From: Ancylobacter tetraedralis
GTDB lineage: Bacteria; Pseudomonadota; Alphaproteobacteria; Rhizobiales; Xanthobacteraceae
DNA length: 64,000 nt
Direction of reading: 5' to 3'
NCBI RefSeq assembly: GCF_014195655.1
Contig: NZ_JACICD010000001.1
Location: forward strand, 782,682-846,681
Shown here: in pieces, positions 1 through 11,255 of the stretch
Position numbering within the stretch: the first letter of the stretch is position 1
Layout: the number at the start of each line of letters is the position of its first letter
Notes under the pieces: generated by a model
Database searches by the model: none
The model's input: the letters and a program-made list of their open reading frames with translations, nothing else
Told to the model about the DNA's origin: nothing
Translations under genes and position numbers: made by a program

Positions 1-173
1 ACCTCGTGCTCGCCGGCTGCGCGATCCTCGAAGCGGTGCGCCGGGCCTTCCCGTGCGACCGCCTGCGCGTGGCGGACCGCGGGTTGCGCGAGGGCATATT
101 GGTGGAACTGATGCGCGCGGACGGTGTCTGGCGCGAGGGCGTCGAGGCGCCCGTGGCGAGGACGAATACGTGA
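1..173 (+). CDS. C-terminal end of a Ppx/GppA-type phosphatase (partial)
   Basis: An open frame enters from the left edge (codons in phase with base 3) and stops at TGA 171-173. Its tail contains [14 protein letters not shown], which is the usual C-terminal signature of exopolyphosphatase/guanosine-pentaphosphate phosphatases (Ppx/GppA); most of the protein lies outside the window. The stop overlaps the GTG start of rlmE in a GTGA arrangement, so the two genes are translationally coupled, as ppx and rlmE often are in Hyphomicrobiales. Family assignment rests on about 56 residues only. Confidence 0.7.
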   Translation, partial: LVLAGCAILEAVRRAFPCDRLRVADRGLREGILVELMRADGVWREGVEAPVARTNT

Positions 174-898
174 TCGACAAGCCTGAGGCCCGCAAGGGCG
201 GCGAGGCGCGCCCGCTCAAGGTGCGCCTGAAGAAAGCCCGTTCGCTCTCCTCCTCCTCGCAGAAATGGCTGCAGCGCCAGCTGAACGACCCCTATGTCGC
301 CCGCGCCAAGCGGGAAGGCTGGCGCTCGCGCGCGGCGTTCAAGCTGATCGAGATCGACGACAAGATGAAGCTGCTCAAGCCCGGCGCGCGGGTGGTCGAT
401 CTCGGCGCGGCGCCCGGTGGCTGGAGCCAGGTTGCCGCCCAGCGCGTGAAGGCGGAGGAGGGGCGCGGCAAGATCGTCGCCATCGATCTTCTGGAGATCG
501 ACCCCGTCCCCGGCGTCGAGTTCGCCCAGATGGACTTCCTCAAGGACGACGCGCCGGAGCGGCTGAAGGCCATGCTGGGCGGCGAGGCGGATGTCGTCAT
601 GTCCGACATGGCGGCAAACACCACCGGCCACCGGCCGACCGACCATCTGCGCATTGTCGGGCTGGTGGAACTGGCTATCGATTTCGCCCGGCAGGTGCTG
701 GCTCCGGGCGGCGCCTTCATCGCCAAGGTGTTCCAGGGCGGTACCGAGAACGCGCTGCTGGCCGAGCTGAAGCGCGACTTCACCACGGTGAAGCATGTGA
801 AGCCGCAGGCGAGCCGGGCGGATTCGGCCGAGCTCTATGTCGTCGCCACCGGCTTCCGCAGCCGCCAGGGTCGAGAGCCGGACACGGATCCGGACTGA
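170..898 (+). CDS. rlmE: 23S rRNA (uridine-2'-O)-methyltransferase RlmE
   Basis: This is an RrmJ/FtsJ-family methylase that 2'-O-methylates U2552 of 23S rRNA in the large subunit using S-adenosylmethionine. The protein (242 residues from GTG 170) has the SAM-binding motif [15 protein letters not shown] at about residues 75-89. The K-D-K-E tetrad can be followed as K58 (SRAAFKL), Asp in VMSDMAAN, Lys in FIAKVFQGG and Glu in DSAELYVV. An upstream in-frame ATG at 53 would read through the preceding gene, so GTG 170, overlapping the ppx stop, is preferred. A basic, serine-rich N-terminal extension (residues 1-35) is typical for alphaproteobacterial members. Confidence 0.95.
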   Translation: MIDKPEARKGGEARPLKVRLKKARSLSSSSQKWLQRQLNDPYVARAKREGWRSRAAFKLIEIDDKMKLLKPGARVVDLGAAPGGWSQVAAQRVKAEEGRGKIVAIDLLEIDPVPGVEFAQMDFLKDDAPERLKAMLGGEADVVMSDMAANTTGHRPTDHLRIVGLVELAIDFARQVLAPGGAFIAKVFQGGTENALLAELKRDFTTVKHVKPQASRADSAELYVVATGFRSRQGREPDTDPD

Positions 899-922
899 GA
901 GCGGGCGGGCGCGCGGCGCGGT

Positions 923-2401
923 TCAGGCCGCGCTGCCCATCTCGCCCGGCGCCTCGGCCGGCGTCACGGCGCGGCGCGGCCGGCCGGACAGCGCGGCGCC
1001 GGCATCCTTGGGCAGGCGGACGAAGAAGAACACCGAGCATACCGCGATCATCGCCACCACGACGAAGGCCACGCTGAAGTCGAACAGGTGGATCGTCCCG
1101 TCGCCGCGCAGGCTGCGCATGCTGTCCAGCACCAGTGCCGCCACCGCGACGCCGGTCGAGATCGACACCTGTTGCGCGACGCTGGCGAAGCTGGTGGCCC
1201 GGCTCATCGCCTCGCTGGAAATGTCGGCATAAGACAGCGCGTTGGTGCTGGTGAACTGCAGCGAGCGGAAATAGCCGCCGACCAGCAGCGCGATGATCAG
1301 CGCCAGATGCGACATGTCCGGCCGGAACACGGCAATGACCGCGATGCAGGCCGAGGCGATGAAGCAGTTCACGATCAGCACGCGGCGGAAGCCGAAGGCG
1401 CGGATGATCGGGGCGGCGGTGAACTTCATGGTCATCGCCCCGGCGGCGGAGGCGAAGGTGATCATGCCCGAGGCGAAGGGCGAGAGGCCGAAGCCCAGCT
1501 GCAGCATGAGCGGCAGCAGGAAGGGCAGGGCGCCGATGCCGACGCGGAACAGCGAGGCGCCCACCACGCCGGCGAAGAAGGTGGGGATGCGCAGCAGCGT
1601 CAGGTCGAGGATCGGCCGGTCGGTGTGCCGGGCATGGCGCACATAGAAGAACATCGCCACCGCGCCCACCACGACCACCACCAGCGCGATCCACGGCTGC
1701 ACCGCGTGCTGGCCCAGCAGCGCGAAACCGAAGACCAGGCCGGCGAGGCCGATGCCGGACAGCACCATGCCATGCAGGTCGAACGGCGGCAGGTCGTCCT
1801 CGCGGATATCGGGAATGAAGCGGCTGGCCAGCAGCACGCCGATCAGCCCGATCGGAATGTTGAGGAAGAAGATGTAGCGCCAGTCGAAATAGGTGGTGAT
1901 GAAACCGCCGAGCGGCGGGCCGAGCACGGGGCCGATCAGCGCTGGCACGGTGAGCCAGGCCAGCGCCGAGACGAGGTCCTGCTTGGGCACGGTGCGAAGG
2001 ATCACCAGCCGGCCGACCGGCACCATCATCGCCCCGCCCATGCCCTGGATGATGCGGTAGATGACGAAGTCCGGCAGCGAGGAGGCCAGCCCGCAGAGCA
2101 GCGAGCCGAACGTGAAGATGACGATGGCCGCGCGGAACACGGTGCGCGAGCCGAACCGGTCGGCGAACCAGCCGCTGGCGGGGATGAACACCGCGAGGCT
2201 GAGCAGATAGGAGGTCAGCGCCAGCTTGAGCGCGATCGGGTCCTCGTGGAGATCGATGGCGATGGCGGGCAGCGAGGTGGCGATCACGGTCGAATCGAGC
2301 TGTTCCATGAACAGGGCGCAGGCGACGATGAGGGGAACGAGACGTTCAGGGCGCACTGGGCAAAACCGGCGGATCGCGGGAAAGGTCGAGTGACGTGGCA
2401 T
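923..2401 (-). CDS. MFS multidrug exporter, DHA2 (EmrB/QacA) family
   Basis: A major facilitator superfamily proton antiporter of the 14-helix DHA2 type, likely exporting drugs or toxic metabolites across the inner membrane. The early motif EQLDSTVIATSLPAIA in TM1 matches the DHA2 motif D1 (LDxTxVNVALP). Motif A follows as GWFADRFGSRTVF and motif C as PALIGPVLGPPLGGF. Length (492 residues) is normal. Start at ATG 2401 (MPRHSTF) is chosen over a TTG twelve bases upstream. No membrane-fusion partner lies next to it. Convergent with rlmE (24-bp gap) and divergent from guaB. Confidence 0.85.
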   Translation of the reverse strand: MPRHSTFPAIRRFCPVRPERLVPLIVACALFMEQLDSTVIATSLPAIAIDLHEDPIALKLALTSYLLSLAVFIPASGWFADRFGSRTVFRAAIVIFTFGSLLCGLASSLPDFVIYRIIQGMGGAMMVPVGRLVILRTVPKQDLVSALAWLTVPALIGPVLGPPLGGFITTYFDWRYIFFLNIPIGLIGVLLASRFIPDIREDDLPPFDLHGMVLSGIGLAGLVFGFALLGQHAVQPWIALVVVVVGAVAMFFYVRHARHTDRPILDLTLLRIPTFFAGVVGASLFRVGIGALPFLLPLMLQLGFGLSPFASGMITFASAAGAMTMKFTAAPIIRAFGFRRVLIVNCFIASACIAVIAVFRPDMSHLALIIALLVGGYFRSLQFTSTNALSYADISSEAMSRATSFASVAQQVSISTGVAVAALVLDSMRSLRGDGTIHLFDFSVAFVVVAMIAVCSVFFFVRLPKDAGAALSGRPRRAVTPAEAPGEMGSAA

Positions 2402-2548
2402 ATAGCTCGCCAATGCCGGCTCGGCGAGGCCTGACGCCGGGAGAGCGGGCTTTCACGATAGGGTGAGCGGGGCCTTTTGCGGACGCGCATCCGCATTGCG
2501 TCACAGGCAGAGCAAGCGCCTAGGAAAGCGTCCCGCGCCATGGTATGA

Positions 2549-4153
<1,605 letters not shown>

Positions 4154-4203
4154 GCCCCCGCCCGTCGTCCTGATCCGTCCGCGCGACAAGGAGGCCCGGC
4201 GCC

Positions 4204-4635
4204 GTGACCGTCACCGCCATTCTGCTTCCCGTCCTCATTCAGGTCGCGCTCACCTTCGTGGTGCTGGCGCGGCTCGGATTCGTGCGCTTTGCCGTTATCC
4301 GCGCCGGCCAGCTGGACCGGGAGCGGGCGGTGCTGGACGACACCGCGTGGCCGGACCGCGTGCGGCAGGCGGGCAACTGCTTCCGCAACCAGTTCGAGCT
4401 GCCGGTGCTGTTCTATGTCGTCATGGCGCTGGCGCTGGTGACGCGGCAGGCGGACGGGCTGATGGTGCTGCTCGCCTGGCTGTTCGTCATCAGCCGAGCC
4501 GTCCACGCGCTGGTGCATGTGACCAGCAACGACATCCGCCTGCGCTTTCCTGCCTTCGCCGCCGGCGTGGTGCTGCTGCTGATCCTGTGGATCCGCTTCG
4601 GCTTCGGCATTCTCCTATCGCCGGCGCTGCCGTGA
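4204..4635 (+). CDS. MAPEG-family membrane protein
   Basis: A 143-residue protein with about four hydrophobic segments and the MAPEG signature region FRNQFELPVLFYVVMALAL, related to microsomal glutathione transferase-like proteins. MAPEG proteins conjugate or isomerise lipophilic substrates with glutathione in membranes; the substrate here is unknown. Translation starts at GTG 4204 with an AAGGAG site about 10 bases upstream. It lies 50 bp after guaB and 10 bp before the RsmB-like gene, so co-transcription within the gua region is likely. Confidence 0.8.
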   Translation: MTVTAILLPVLIQVALTFVVLARLGFVRFAVIRAGQLDRERAVLDDTAWPDRVRQAGNCFRNQFELPVLFYVVMALALVTRQADGLMVLLAWLFVISRAVHALVHVTSNDIRLRFPAFAAGVVLLLILWIRFGFGILLSPALP

Positions 4636-4645
4636 CGAGGACCCC

Positions 4646-5971
4646 ATGATACCTTCCGCCCGCATATCCGCTGCCATCGAGGTGCTCGGCACCGTTCTCG
4701 CCGAGCGCCGTCCCGCGGCCGACGTGCTGAAGGACTGGGGGCGCGCGCACCGCTTCGCCGGCTCCGGCGACAGGGCCGCCTTGTCCTCGCTGGTCTATGA
4801 CACGCTGCGCCACCGCGCTTCCGCCGGCTGGATCATGGGCGCCACGGAAGGCGAGGAAAGCCCGCGCGCGCTGCTGCTCGGCATGCTGCGGCGCGGGCGC
4901 GGCCTGGAGGTGGATGCCATCGCCGCCCTGTGCGACGGCGGGCGTTTCGCCCCCGAGCCGCTGAGCGAGGAAGAGCGGGCGCACCTTGTCGCGGCCTCGC
5001 TCGACGACGCCCCCGCCCATGTGCGCGGCGATTATCCGCAATGGCTCGATGCCGCGCTGGCCGCCGTGTTCGGCGAGGCGCGGGTCGCGGAGGGCGAGGC
5101 GCTGGCCGAGCGCGCCCCGCTCGATTTGCGCGTCAACACGCTGAAAGGCGCGCTCGACAAGGCGCTGCCGCAGCTCTCCCACCTCTCGCCCTCGGTCGGC
5201 GAGTGGTCGCCGCTCGCGCTGCGCCTCGAGCTGGAGGCGGATGGCAAGGCGCCCCCGCTCACGGTCGAGCCGGCCTATATCAAGGGGCTGGTGGAAATCC
5301 AGGACGAGGGCTCGCAGCTCGCCGCCATCCTCGCCGCTCCGCCGCGCGGCGGGCAGGTTCTGGACCTGTGCGCCGGGGGCGGGGGCAAGACGCTCGCGCT
5401 TGCCGCGCTGATGGACGGCGTCGGCCAGCTCTATGCCTATGACGACGACCTGCGCCGCCTCGCGCCGATCCACGAGCGGGTGCAGCGGGCCGGCGCGCAT
5501 AATGTGCAGGTGCGCTCGCCCAAGGGGCGGGGCCCCGGCCGCGTCGACGTGCTCAAGGACCTCGAATCCCGCATGGACCTCGTGCTGGTCGATGCGCCCT
5601 GCACCGGCACCGGCACCTGGCGGCGCAACCCGGATGCGAAATGGCGCATGCGCCCCGGCGCGCTGGCCGAGCGGGTGAAGGAACAGGTGGAGATTCTCGA
5701 CGAGGCCGCCCGTTTCGTGAAGCCGGGCGGGCGCCTCGCCTACATCACCTGCTCGCTGCTCGACGCGGAGAATGTCGACCAGATCCGCGCCTTCACCGCC
5801 CGCCACCCCGCCTTCCGCGCGATCCCGCCGGCCGAGGCCGTGCTGGCGCTGGGCGAACGTGGAATCGCGCTGCGCGAGGCTTCGCTGGAGCGCCCGGAAG
5901 GGCTTCTGCTGACGCCGCGCCGCACCCGCACCGATGGCTTCTTCATCGCCCTGTTGGTGCGCGAGGCCTGA
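4646..5971 (+). CDS. RsmB/NOP-family rRNA cytosine-C5 methyltransferase
   Basis: SAM-dependent RNA m5C methyltransferase of the RsmB/Nop2 family, expected to modify 16S rRNA. The 441-residue protein has an N-terminal NusB-like region (to about residue 140), the SAM-binding motif [17 protein letters not shown] near 235, motif [21 protein letters not shown] with the Cys that releases product, and motif [12 protein letters not shown] with the nucleophilic Cys. It sits in the common guaB-rsmB-like-guaA arrangement of Rhizobiales. The exact target base (C967 as in E. coli RsmB, or another) cannot be read from sequence, so no symbol is assigned. Confidence 0.9.
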   Translation: MIPSARISAAIEVLGTVLAERRPAADVLKDWGRAHRFAGSGDRAALSSLVYDTLRHRASAGWIMGATEGEESPRALLLGMLRRGRGLEVDAIAALCDGGRFAPEPLSEEERAHLVAASLDDAPAHVRGDYPQWLDAALAAVFGEARVAEGEALAERAPLDLRVNTLKGALDKALPQLSHLSPSVGEWSPLALRLELEADGKAPPLTVEPAYIKGLVEIQDEGSQLAAILAAPPRGGQVLDLCAGGGGKTLALAALMDGVGQLYAYDDDLRRLAPIHERVQRAGAHNVQVRSPKGRGPGRVDVLKDLESRMDLVLVDAPCTGTGTWRRNPDAKWRMRPGALAERVKEQVEILDEAARFVKPGGRLAYITCSLLDAENVDQIRAFTARHPAFRAIPPAEAVLALGERGIALREASLERPEGLLLTPRRTRTDGFFIALLVREA

Positions 5972-5979
5972 TCCCTGAT

Positions 5980-7596
5980 ATGAACGAACCCGAGAACGCC
6001 GCCCGCGAGACGATAGAGCCGATCATGACCGAGACCGACGCCCCCGCCCATCACGACACCATCCTCATCATCGATTTCGGCTCGCAGGTGACGCAGCTCA
6101 TCGCTCGCCGCGTTCGCGAGGAAGGCGTCTATTCGGAAATCGTGCCCTACCAGAGCGCGGCCGAGGCGGTGCGCCGGCTCCATCCCGTCGGCATCATCTT
6201 CTCCGGCGGCCCGGCCTCTGTCATCGACGAGGGCAGCCCGCGCGCGCCGCAGGAGGCGTTCGACGCCGGCGTGCCGATCTTCGCCATCTGCTATGGCCAG
6301 CAGACCTGCGCGCTGCAACTCGGCGGCGATGTCGAAGGCGGGCATGCCGCCGAATTCGGCCGCGCCGAAGTCACCGTCAACAAGCCGAGCGCGCTGTATG
6401 AAGGCGTGTGGGAGGTCGGCAGCCGCTATCCCGTGTGGATGAGCCATGGCGACCGCGTCACCCGCCTGCCGGACGGCTTCGAGGTGGTGGCGACCTCCGA
6501 GAACGCGCCCTTCGCCATCGCGGTGAACGAGGCGCGGCGCATCTATACCACCATGTTCCACCCCGAAGTGGTGCACACGCCCCATGGCGCCGCGCTGATC
6601 CGCAATTTCGTGCGCACCATTTCCGGCGCGCGCGGCGACTGGGGCATGAAGGCCTATCGCGAGGAATCGATCCGCCGCATCCGCGAGCAGGTCGGTGATG
6701 GAAAGGTGATCTGCGGCCTGTCGGGCGGGGTCGATTCTTCTGTGGCGGCGGTGCTGATCCATGAGGCGATCGGCGACCAGCTGACCTGTGTGTTCGTCGA
6801 CCACGGGCTGTTGCGGCTCGGCGAGGCGGAGAAGGTCGTCACCCTGTTCCGCGACTATTACAACATCCCGCTGGTGCATGTGGATGCCTCCGAGATGTTC
6901 CTCGGCGCGCTGGAAGGCGTCACCGACCCCGAGGTGAAGCGCAAGACCATCGGCAAGCTGTTCATCGACGTGTTCGAGGAAGAAGCCCGCAAGATCGGCG
7001 GCGCGCAGTTCCTCGCCCAAGGCACGCTCTACCCCGATGTGATCGAGAGCGTGAGCTTCACGGGCGGTCCCTCGGTGACGATCAAGAGCCACCACAATGT
7101 CGGCGGCCTGCCCGCGCGCATGAACATGAAGCTGGTCGAGCCGCTGCGCGAACTGTTCAAGGACGAGGTGCGCGCGCTCGGCCGCGAACTCGGCCTGCCG
7201 GACATCTTCGTCGGCCGCCACCCCTTCCCGGGGCCGGGCCTCGCCATCCGCTGCCCCGGCGAGATCACCCGCGAGAAGCTCGACATCCTGCGCCTCGCCG
7301 ACGAGATCTATCTCGAGGAAATCCGCCGCGGTGGTCTCTATGACGAGATCTGGCAGGCCTTCGCGGTGATCCTGCCGGTGAAGACCGTGGGCGTGATGGG
7401 CGATTACCGCACCTATGACTATGTGGTCGGCCTGCGCGCCGTGACGTCGGTGGATGGCATGACGGCGGATTTCTACCCCTTCGACATGGCCTTCCTCGGC
7501 CGCGTCGCCACCCGCATCGTCAATGAGGTAAAGGGCGTCAACCGGGTGGTCTACGACATAACGTCGAAGCCGCCGGGGACCATCGAGTGGGAGTGA
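5980..7596 (+). CDS. guaA: GMP synthase (glutamine-hydrolysing)
   Basis: Converts XMP to GMP using ATP and glutamine. The N-terminal class I amidotransferase has the nucleophile in FAICYGQQ (Cys at about residue 104) and the HPE triad motif in MFHPEVVH. The ATP-pyrophosphatase P-loop is [14 protein letters not shown], and the C-terminal dimerisation domain ends KPPGTIEWE. Either ATG 5980 (538 residues) or ATG 6025 ([11 protein letters not shown], 523 residues) could be the start; 6025 matches the usual family length better. The last codons and stop (about 7570-7600) abut a recombinase pseudogene, and the 3' end of guaA is a known insertion site for genomic islands. Confidence 0.97.
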   Translation: MNEPENAARETIEPIMTETDAPAHHDTILIIDFGSQVTQLIARRVREEGVYSEIVPYQSAAEAVRRLHPVGIIFSGGPASVIDEGSPRAPQEAFDAGVPIFAICYGQQTCALQLGGDVEGGHAAEFGRAEVTVNKPSALYEGVWEVGSRYPVWMSHGDRVTRLPDGFEVVATSENAPFAIAVNEARRIYTTMFHPEVVHTPHGAALIRNFVRTISGARGDWGMKAYREESIRRIREQVGDGKVICGLSGGVDSSVAAVLIHEAIGDQLTCVFVDHGLLRLGEAEKVVTLFRDYYNIPLVHVDASEMFLGALEGVTDPEVKRKTIGKLFIDVFEEEARKIGGAQFLAQGTLYPDVIESVSFTGGPSVTIKSHHNVGGLPARMNMKLVEPLRELFKDEVRALGRELGLPDIFVGRHPFPGPGLAIRCPGEITREKLDILRLADEIYLEEIRRGGLYDEIWQAFAVILPVKTVGVMGDYRTYDYVVGLRAVTSVDGMTADFYPFDMAFLGRVATRIVNEVKGVNRVVYDITSKPPGTIEWE

Positions 7597-7816
7597 ACTA
7601 GGGTGGTTTCAGACCGTCCCGCGCCGTGCCGAAAATCGCACCAACACTCTGGCTAACAACGATTTTTCTACCTACCCCGCATCACTGCATGTCACCCCAG
7701 CCGGACCACTTTGTTGGTGCCGAGGTTTGTATGGCGCAGAATGGTCGAGAAACGGGCTTCCGGTACCAACAGGCCTGTTGATGGTATCCGTTGGCCCCCC
7801 GACCGGATGCGGATTT
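7597..7816. other. guaA 3' junction: probable attachment region of the island
   Basis: This 220-bp gap between the guaA stop and the integrase pseudogene start should contain the attL core and arm sites. I see no gene in it. An identical copy of the last 20 bases of guaA was not found by eye elsewhere in the window, so the far attachment site may be outside the window or lost. Confidence 0.4.
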
Positions 7817-9116
7817 ATGGGCGAACTCACTGATAAAGAACTGAAAAATCTGAAGCCGAAGGCCAAGCTCTACAAGGTGACGGACCGCGACGGGATGCAC
7901 GCGGCCGTCACGCCGACCGGGGTCATTTCGTTCCGGTGTCAGTACAGGGTGAATGGGCGGCAGGAGGTGTTGACCATCGGCCGCTTTGGCGCCGAGGCGG
8001 CGCGCAAACTGACACGGGCGCCCGATGCGCTGGAATTCGGAATGGAGGTGTCGCTTGCGGAGGCGAGCGAGGTCGCTGCTGGCGCGGGCTCGGCGTCAGG
8101 TCGAGCGGGGCGAGTCGCCGTCGAAGGCCAAGGTCGAAAAGCGCACAGCGTCAGCGGAAGCCTTCACGTTCGGCGGGTGGGCGGAAGCCTATTTCAAGCA
8201 CACAGCTGATCCCAAGTCGGGGGCCGAGAAACTGGCTGACAGCACCCTGTCGATGCGTCGATCCGTCTATGATCGCGCCATCGCTGGAGAGTTGTCGAAG
8301 CTCAAGCTCGGGGAGGTGACGCCGCAACGCCTCAAACATCTGTGCGACGAGGTCAAGGAGAAGCGCGGGCCGGCCGTCGCCGTGCATGTCCGCGAGGTCG
8401 TGTTGCTGGTGTTCCGCCATGCTCAGGGAAGCCGGCTGGACATGAGCAATCCGGCCGAGTCGATCCGCACCAGCGCCATCGCCACCTTCGAGCCGCGCGA
8501 GCGTGCGCTGTCGCCGTCCGAGGTCCGCGCGGTCCTGACGGCCCTGGATCATGTGGCAGCGGCGCCCACGCTGCGCTCAGCAGTGAAGTTCGTCCTGCTG
8601 ACCGGCGTTTGCAAGTCGGAGTTTATCGACCCCACCTGGAAGGAAATCGACTTCGCCGCCGCGCGCTGGACGATCCCGGCCGAGCGCATGAAGACCGGCA
8701 AGGCGCATATCGTCCCGCTGAGCGATCAGGCGCTCGATATTCCGACGGCGTTCCGCACCATGTTCGGCGTCAGCCGATACCTGCATCCCGGCCGTTAAGA
8801 TGGCGACACGCCGATCAGCAACGCCACGCTCAACCGTGTGATCGATACGGTCGTGGAGCGCATCCGTGAGGAACATCCGGATTTTCGGGCCTTTGGTGTT
8901 CACGACCTGCGCCGCACATTCTCGACGGGCCTGAATCGCGCCAAGTTCGATGATCGCTGGATCGAGATGAGTCTGGCCCATGCGCCCCGGAACCGGATCG
9001 CCGCTGTCTACAACGTGAACCGCTACCTCGCCGAGCGGAAGATCATGCTTCAGTGCTGGGCCGATGTGCTCGACGCTTGGGTGCGCGGCGAATCCGCTAA
9101 AGACTTAATCGCCTAA
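7817..9116 (+). pseudogene. Tyrosine recombinase (P4-type integrase) pseudogene
   Basis: The reading frame begins MGELTDKELKNLKPKAKLYKVTDRDGMH, typical of the arm-binding DUF4102 domain of P4-like integrases. It shifts frame between about 8000 and 8080, continues through the core-binding and catalytic domains (EAFTFGGWAEAYFKHTAD onward), meets an in-frame TAA at 8797-8799 where a Tyr codon is expected (LHPGR-stop-DGDTPISNATLNR), and ends at 9116. The first catalytic Arg is also lost: LLTGVCKSEFI replaces the expected TGVRKSE. The later HDLRRTF box, LAH box and AVYNVNRY tyrosine remain. With three lesions the enzyme is almost certainly dead. It lies immediately after guaA in the same direction, as expected for an island integrated there. 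Confidence 0.88.
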
Positions 9117-9391
9117 GCAAAGCAGCGCGCCGCCGAGGTCCACGATGACGCATTGGATGATGATCTCTGAACGAGGTGCTTCCCACTCGTCGATGGACAT
9201 GCAACGTAAGCTGTTGAAATAAATGAGATTTTTATACCTCAGAAGGGCCAAGCCCGCTTTCGAGATCGTCAAAATGCAACGTATTGATTCAAAAGGAAAA
9301 TTGGCTCGAAAAATATTTCGATCCATCGCGGACTATCGAGGTCAATCGACCCTTTTCCGCGGAGACGCGCCGTCATCTGGTTCAGGAGGCG
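9117..9391. other. Gene-free AT-richer stretch after the integrase
   Basis: No credible coding region. Bases 9215-9330 are clearly richer in A and T than the surroundings, which suits recently acquired DNA. The convergent operon ends at 9392. Confidence 0.4.
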
Positions 9392-10186
9392 CTAAGCGGG
9401 CACAAGAAAACCCACGACCTGCTGGGCGAAGAGGTCTGCCCGCGTGCGCGGGTAGAAATGTCCCCCATCGAACGCGGCGAGCATCGCGCCCGGGATGAAG
9501 CGGGCGATGCGCTCGGACTGGGCGAAGAGGATCATCTCGTCGTCGCGCGCGCCCAGGATCAGCGTTGGCGCCCGTATGCCGCCGAGTTCCGCCACCCGGT
9601 CGAAGGCCAGCAGCATGCGTATGCGGGCGATCGCGACCGAAAGCGGCGCCAGTGTCTGCCCCGCCCGCCGAACTGCCGCGTCGAGCTCCGCCCCATGGGC
9701 GGCGATCCATTCCGCATCATAGCCCAGAACATGGGTGAGGGCCTGATAAATGTCCGGCCGGCCGGCCTCCAGAAGGGCGAGCCGCGCCTCAAACAGGGTT
9801 CGGAACCGTGCATCCGGGCCCGGCCAGCTGCCCGAGATGACGAGGCGGTCCGCTCTCTCGGGGCTGTCGATGGCAAGAGTCTGGACGACGGCGCCGCCGG
9901 TGGAATGGCCGACAAGATGCGCCCGCGCGCAGCGCTCTTCATCCATGATCTCCAGCACGTCGCGGGCGATACGCCCGATCGTATACGGCCCCTCCGGCCG
10001 GTCGCTGCGCCCGGCACCGCGATGATCGACAATCAGGAGCCGGAAGCGGGCTTCCAGCCGCTCTGCGACCGGGTCCCAGAAGTGCCCGTCACCGCCGAGA
10101 CCCGGGATCAACACCACGGCGGGGCCGCCCGTGCCACGCACCTCGTAATGCACGCGGCAGCCGTCCGAAGTCGTCAGCAGCGGCAT
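9392..10186 (-). CDS. Alpha/beta hydrolase, 3-oxoadipate enol-lactonase-like
   Basis: A 264-residue alpha/beta-hydrolase-fold protein. The oxyanion segment is LIPGLGGDGHFWD, the nucleophile elbow GHSTGGAV, the acid ILGARDDEM and the catalytic His DGGHFYP. The overall layout is closest to enol-lactonase (PcaD-like) or small-molecule esterase members. It is the last gene of the ten-gene minus-strand operon, 9 bp after the racemase-like gene, so it presumably opens a lactone, ester or amide at the end (or entry) of that pathway. The substrate is unknown. Confidence 0.8.
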   Translation of the reverse strand: MPLLTTSDGCRVHYEVRGTGGPAVVLIPGLGGDGHFWDPVAERLEARFRLLIVDHRGAGRSDRPEGPYTIGRIARDVLEIMDEERCARAHLVGHSTGGAVVQTLAIDSPERADRLVISGSWPGPDARFRTLFEARLALLEAGRPDIYQALTHVLGYDAEWIAAHGAELDAAVRRAGQTLAPLSVAIARIRMLLAFDRVAELGGIRAPTLILGARDDEMILFAQSERIARFIPGAMLAAFDGGHFYPRTRADLFAQQVVGFLVPA

Positions 10187-10195
10187 GGCCCGTCC

Positions 10196-11245
10196 TCAGA
10201 TCGGCTGCTCGCCGGTATACCCCGGCCAGGTATCGCCCAGCCGGAAGCCGTCCGGAAACGGGTCCGTCGGGTCGAGCACATATTGGTGGAAGGCGGTGAT
10301 CCAGCCCGGCCCGGTGATCGTCGGCAGCACGGCCGGCAGGTCGCCGAGCTCAGTGGTGCCGCGCAACCGTCCGACGAACTCCGTGCCGATGAGCGAGCGA
10401 TGCAGAAAGCGCTCTCCCACCTGTAGCTGTCCCTTGGCGTGCAGCACCGCCATCCGCGCGCAGGTGCCGGTCCCGCAAGGTGAGCGATCGTGCCGGCCCG
10501 GCGAGACAATGACCGTATTCTTCGAGACGAGACCTTGGTCATCTCGCTCCAGCGGCCCGGCGAACAGGGTCTGGTTGATGGTGTGGATATCTGGGTTTTC
10601 CGGGTGCACGCAGGGAATCTGCTCGGCAGCCGCCGCCTTGATGCGCTCGCCCACTTCGACGAGTTGCGCCGCCTCCCTCAGTTCAAGCCGGAAGCCGAGC
10701 GCGGCCGCGTCGACGATGGCGTAGATCATGCCGCCATAGCCGACATCTACAGTGATGCGGCCGAGCCCAGGCACGTCGACCTCGCGGTCCAGCGCGAAGG
10801 CAAAGCCGGGAACGTTGTCGAATGTCACGTTCACGCACTTGCCGTCACGACACTCCGCCGAGACTTTCACCAGCCCGGCGGGCGCTTCCAGCACCAGATT
10901 GGTGACCGGTTCCTGCATCGGAATGATACCCGTCTCCAGCAGCACGGTGACGGTGCAGATGGTGTTGGTGCCGGACATCGGCACATAATAGTCGGATTCA
11001 ATGATGACGAAGCCGGCATCGGCTTCTGGCGTCGTCGGCGGCAGAACCAGATTGACGCATTGCGAGACCCGCCCGCGCGGCTCGTTCAGTAGAAACCGGC
11101 GCAACTCGTCGCGATGCGTCTGCACATATTGCATCTTCTCGAACATGGTCTTGCCGGGCACGTCGCGCACGCCCCCGGTGATGACCTCGTTGAGTTCGCC
11201 GGCAGCGTGCGCCCCGACAACGGTGATCATCCGGCTGAAACGCAT
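10196..11245 (-). CDS. Proline racemase-family protein with Ser/Cys active-site pair
   Basis: Member of the proline racemase/hydroxyproline epimerase/trans-3-hydroxyproline dehydratase superfamily, 349 residues from the ATG at 11245, which is preceded by a GAGGAG site; an upstream in-frame start at 11305 would overlap the DapA-family gene. The two catalytic positions are Ser91 (VPMSGTNTIC, where racemases have MCGH) and Cys257 (DRSPCGTGT). A Ser-Cys pair differs from Cys-Cys racemases/epimerases and from Cys-Thr dehydratases; some 4-hydroxyproline epimerases are reported with Ser-Cys. It is about 10 bp after the DapA-family gene. A second, Cys-Cys member lies in the same operon, so the two probably act on different intermediates. 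Confidence 0.85.
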   Translation of the reverse strand: MRFSRMITVVGAHAAGELNEVITGGVRDVPGKTMFEKMQYVQTHRDELRRFLLNEPRGRVSQCVNLVLPPTTPEADAGFVIIESDYYVPMSGTNTICTVTVLLETGIIPMQEPVTNLVLEAPAGLVKVSAECRDGKCVNVTFDNVPGFAFALDREVDVPGLGRITVDVGYGGMIYAIVDAAALGFRLELREAAQLVEVGERIKAAAAEQIPCVHPENPDIHTINQTLFAGPLERDDQGLVSKNTVIVSPGRHDRSPCGTGTCARMAVLHAKGQLQVGERFLHRSLIGTEFVGRLRGTTELGDLPAVLPTITGPGWITAFHQYVLDPTDPFPDGFRLGDTWPGYTGEQPI

Positions 11246-11255
11246 CGGGCTCTCC

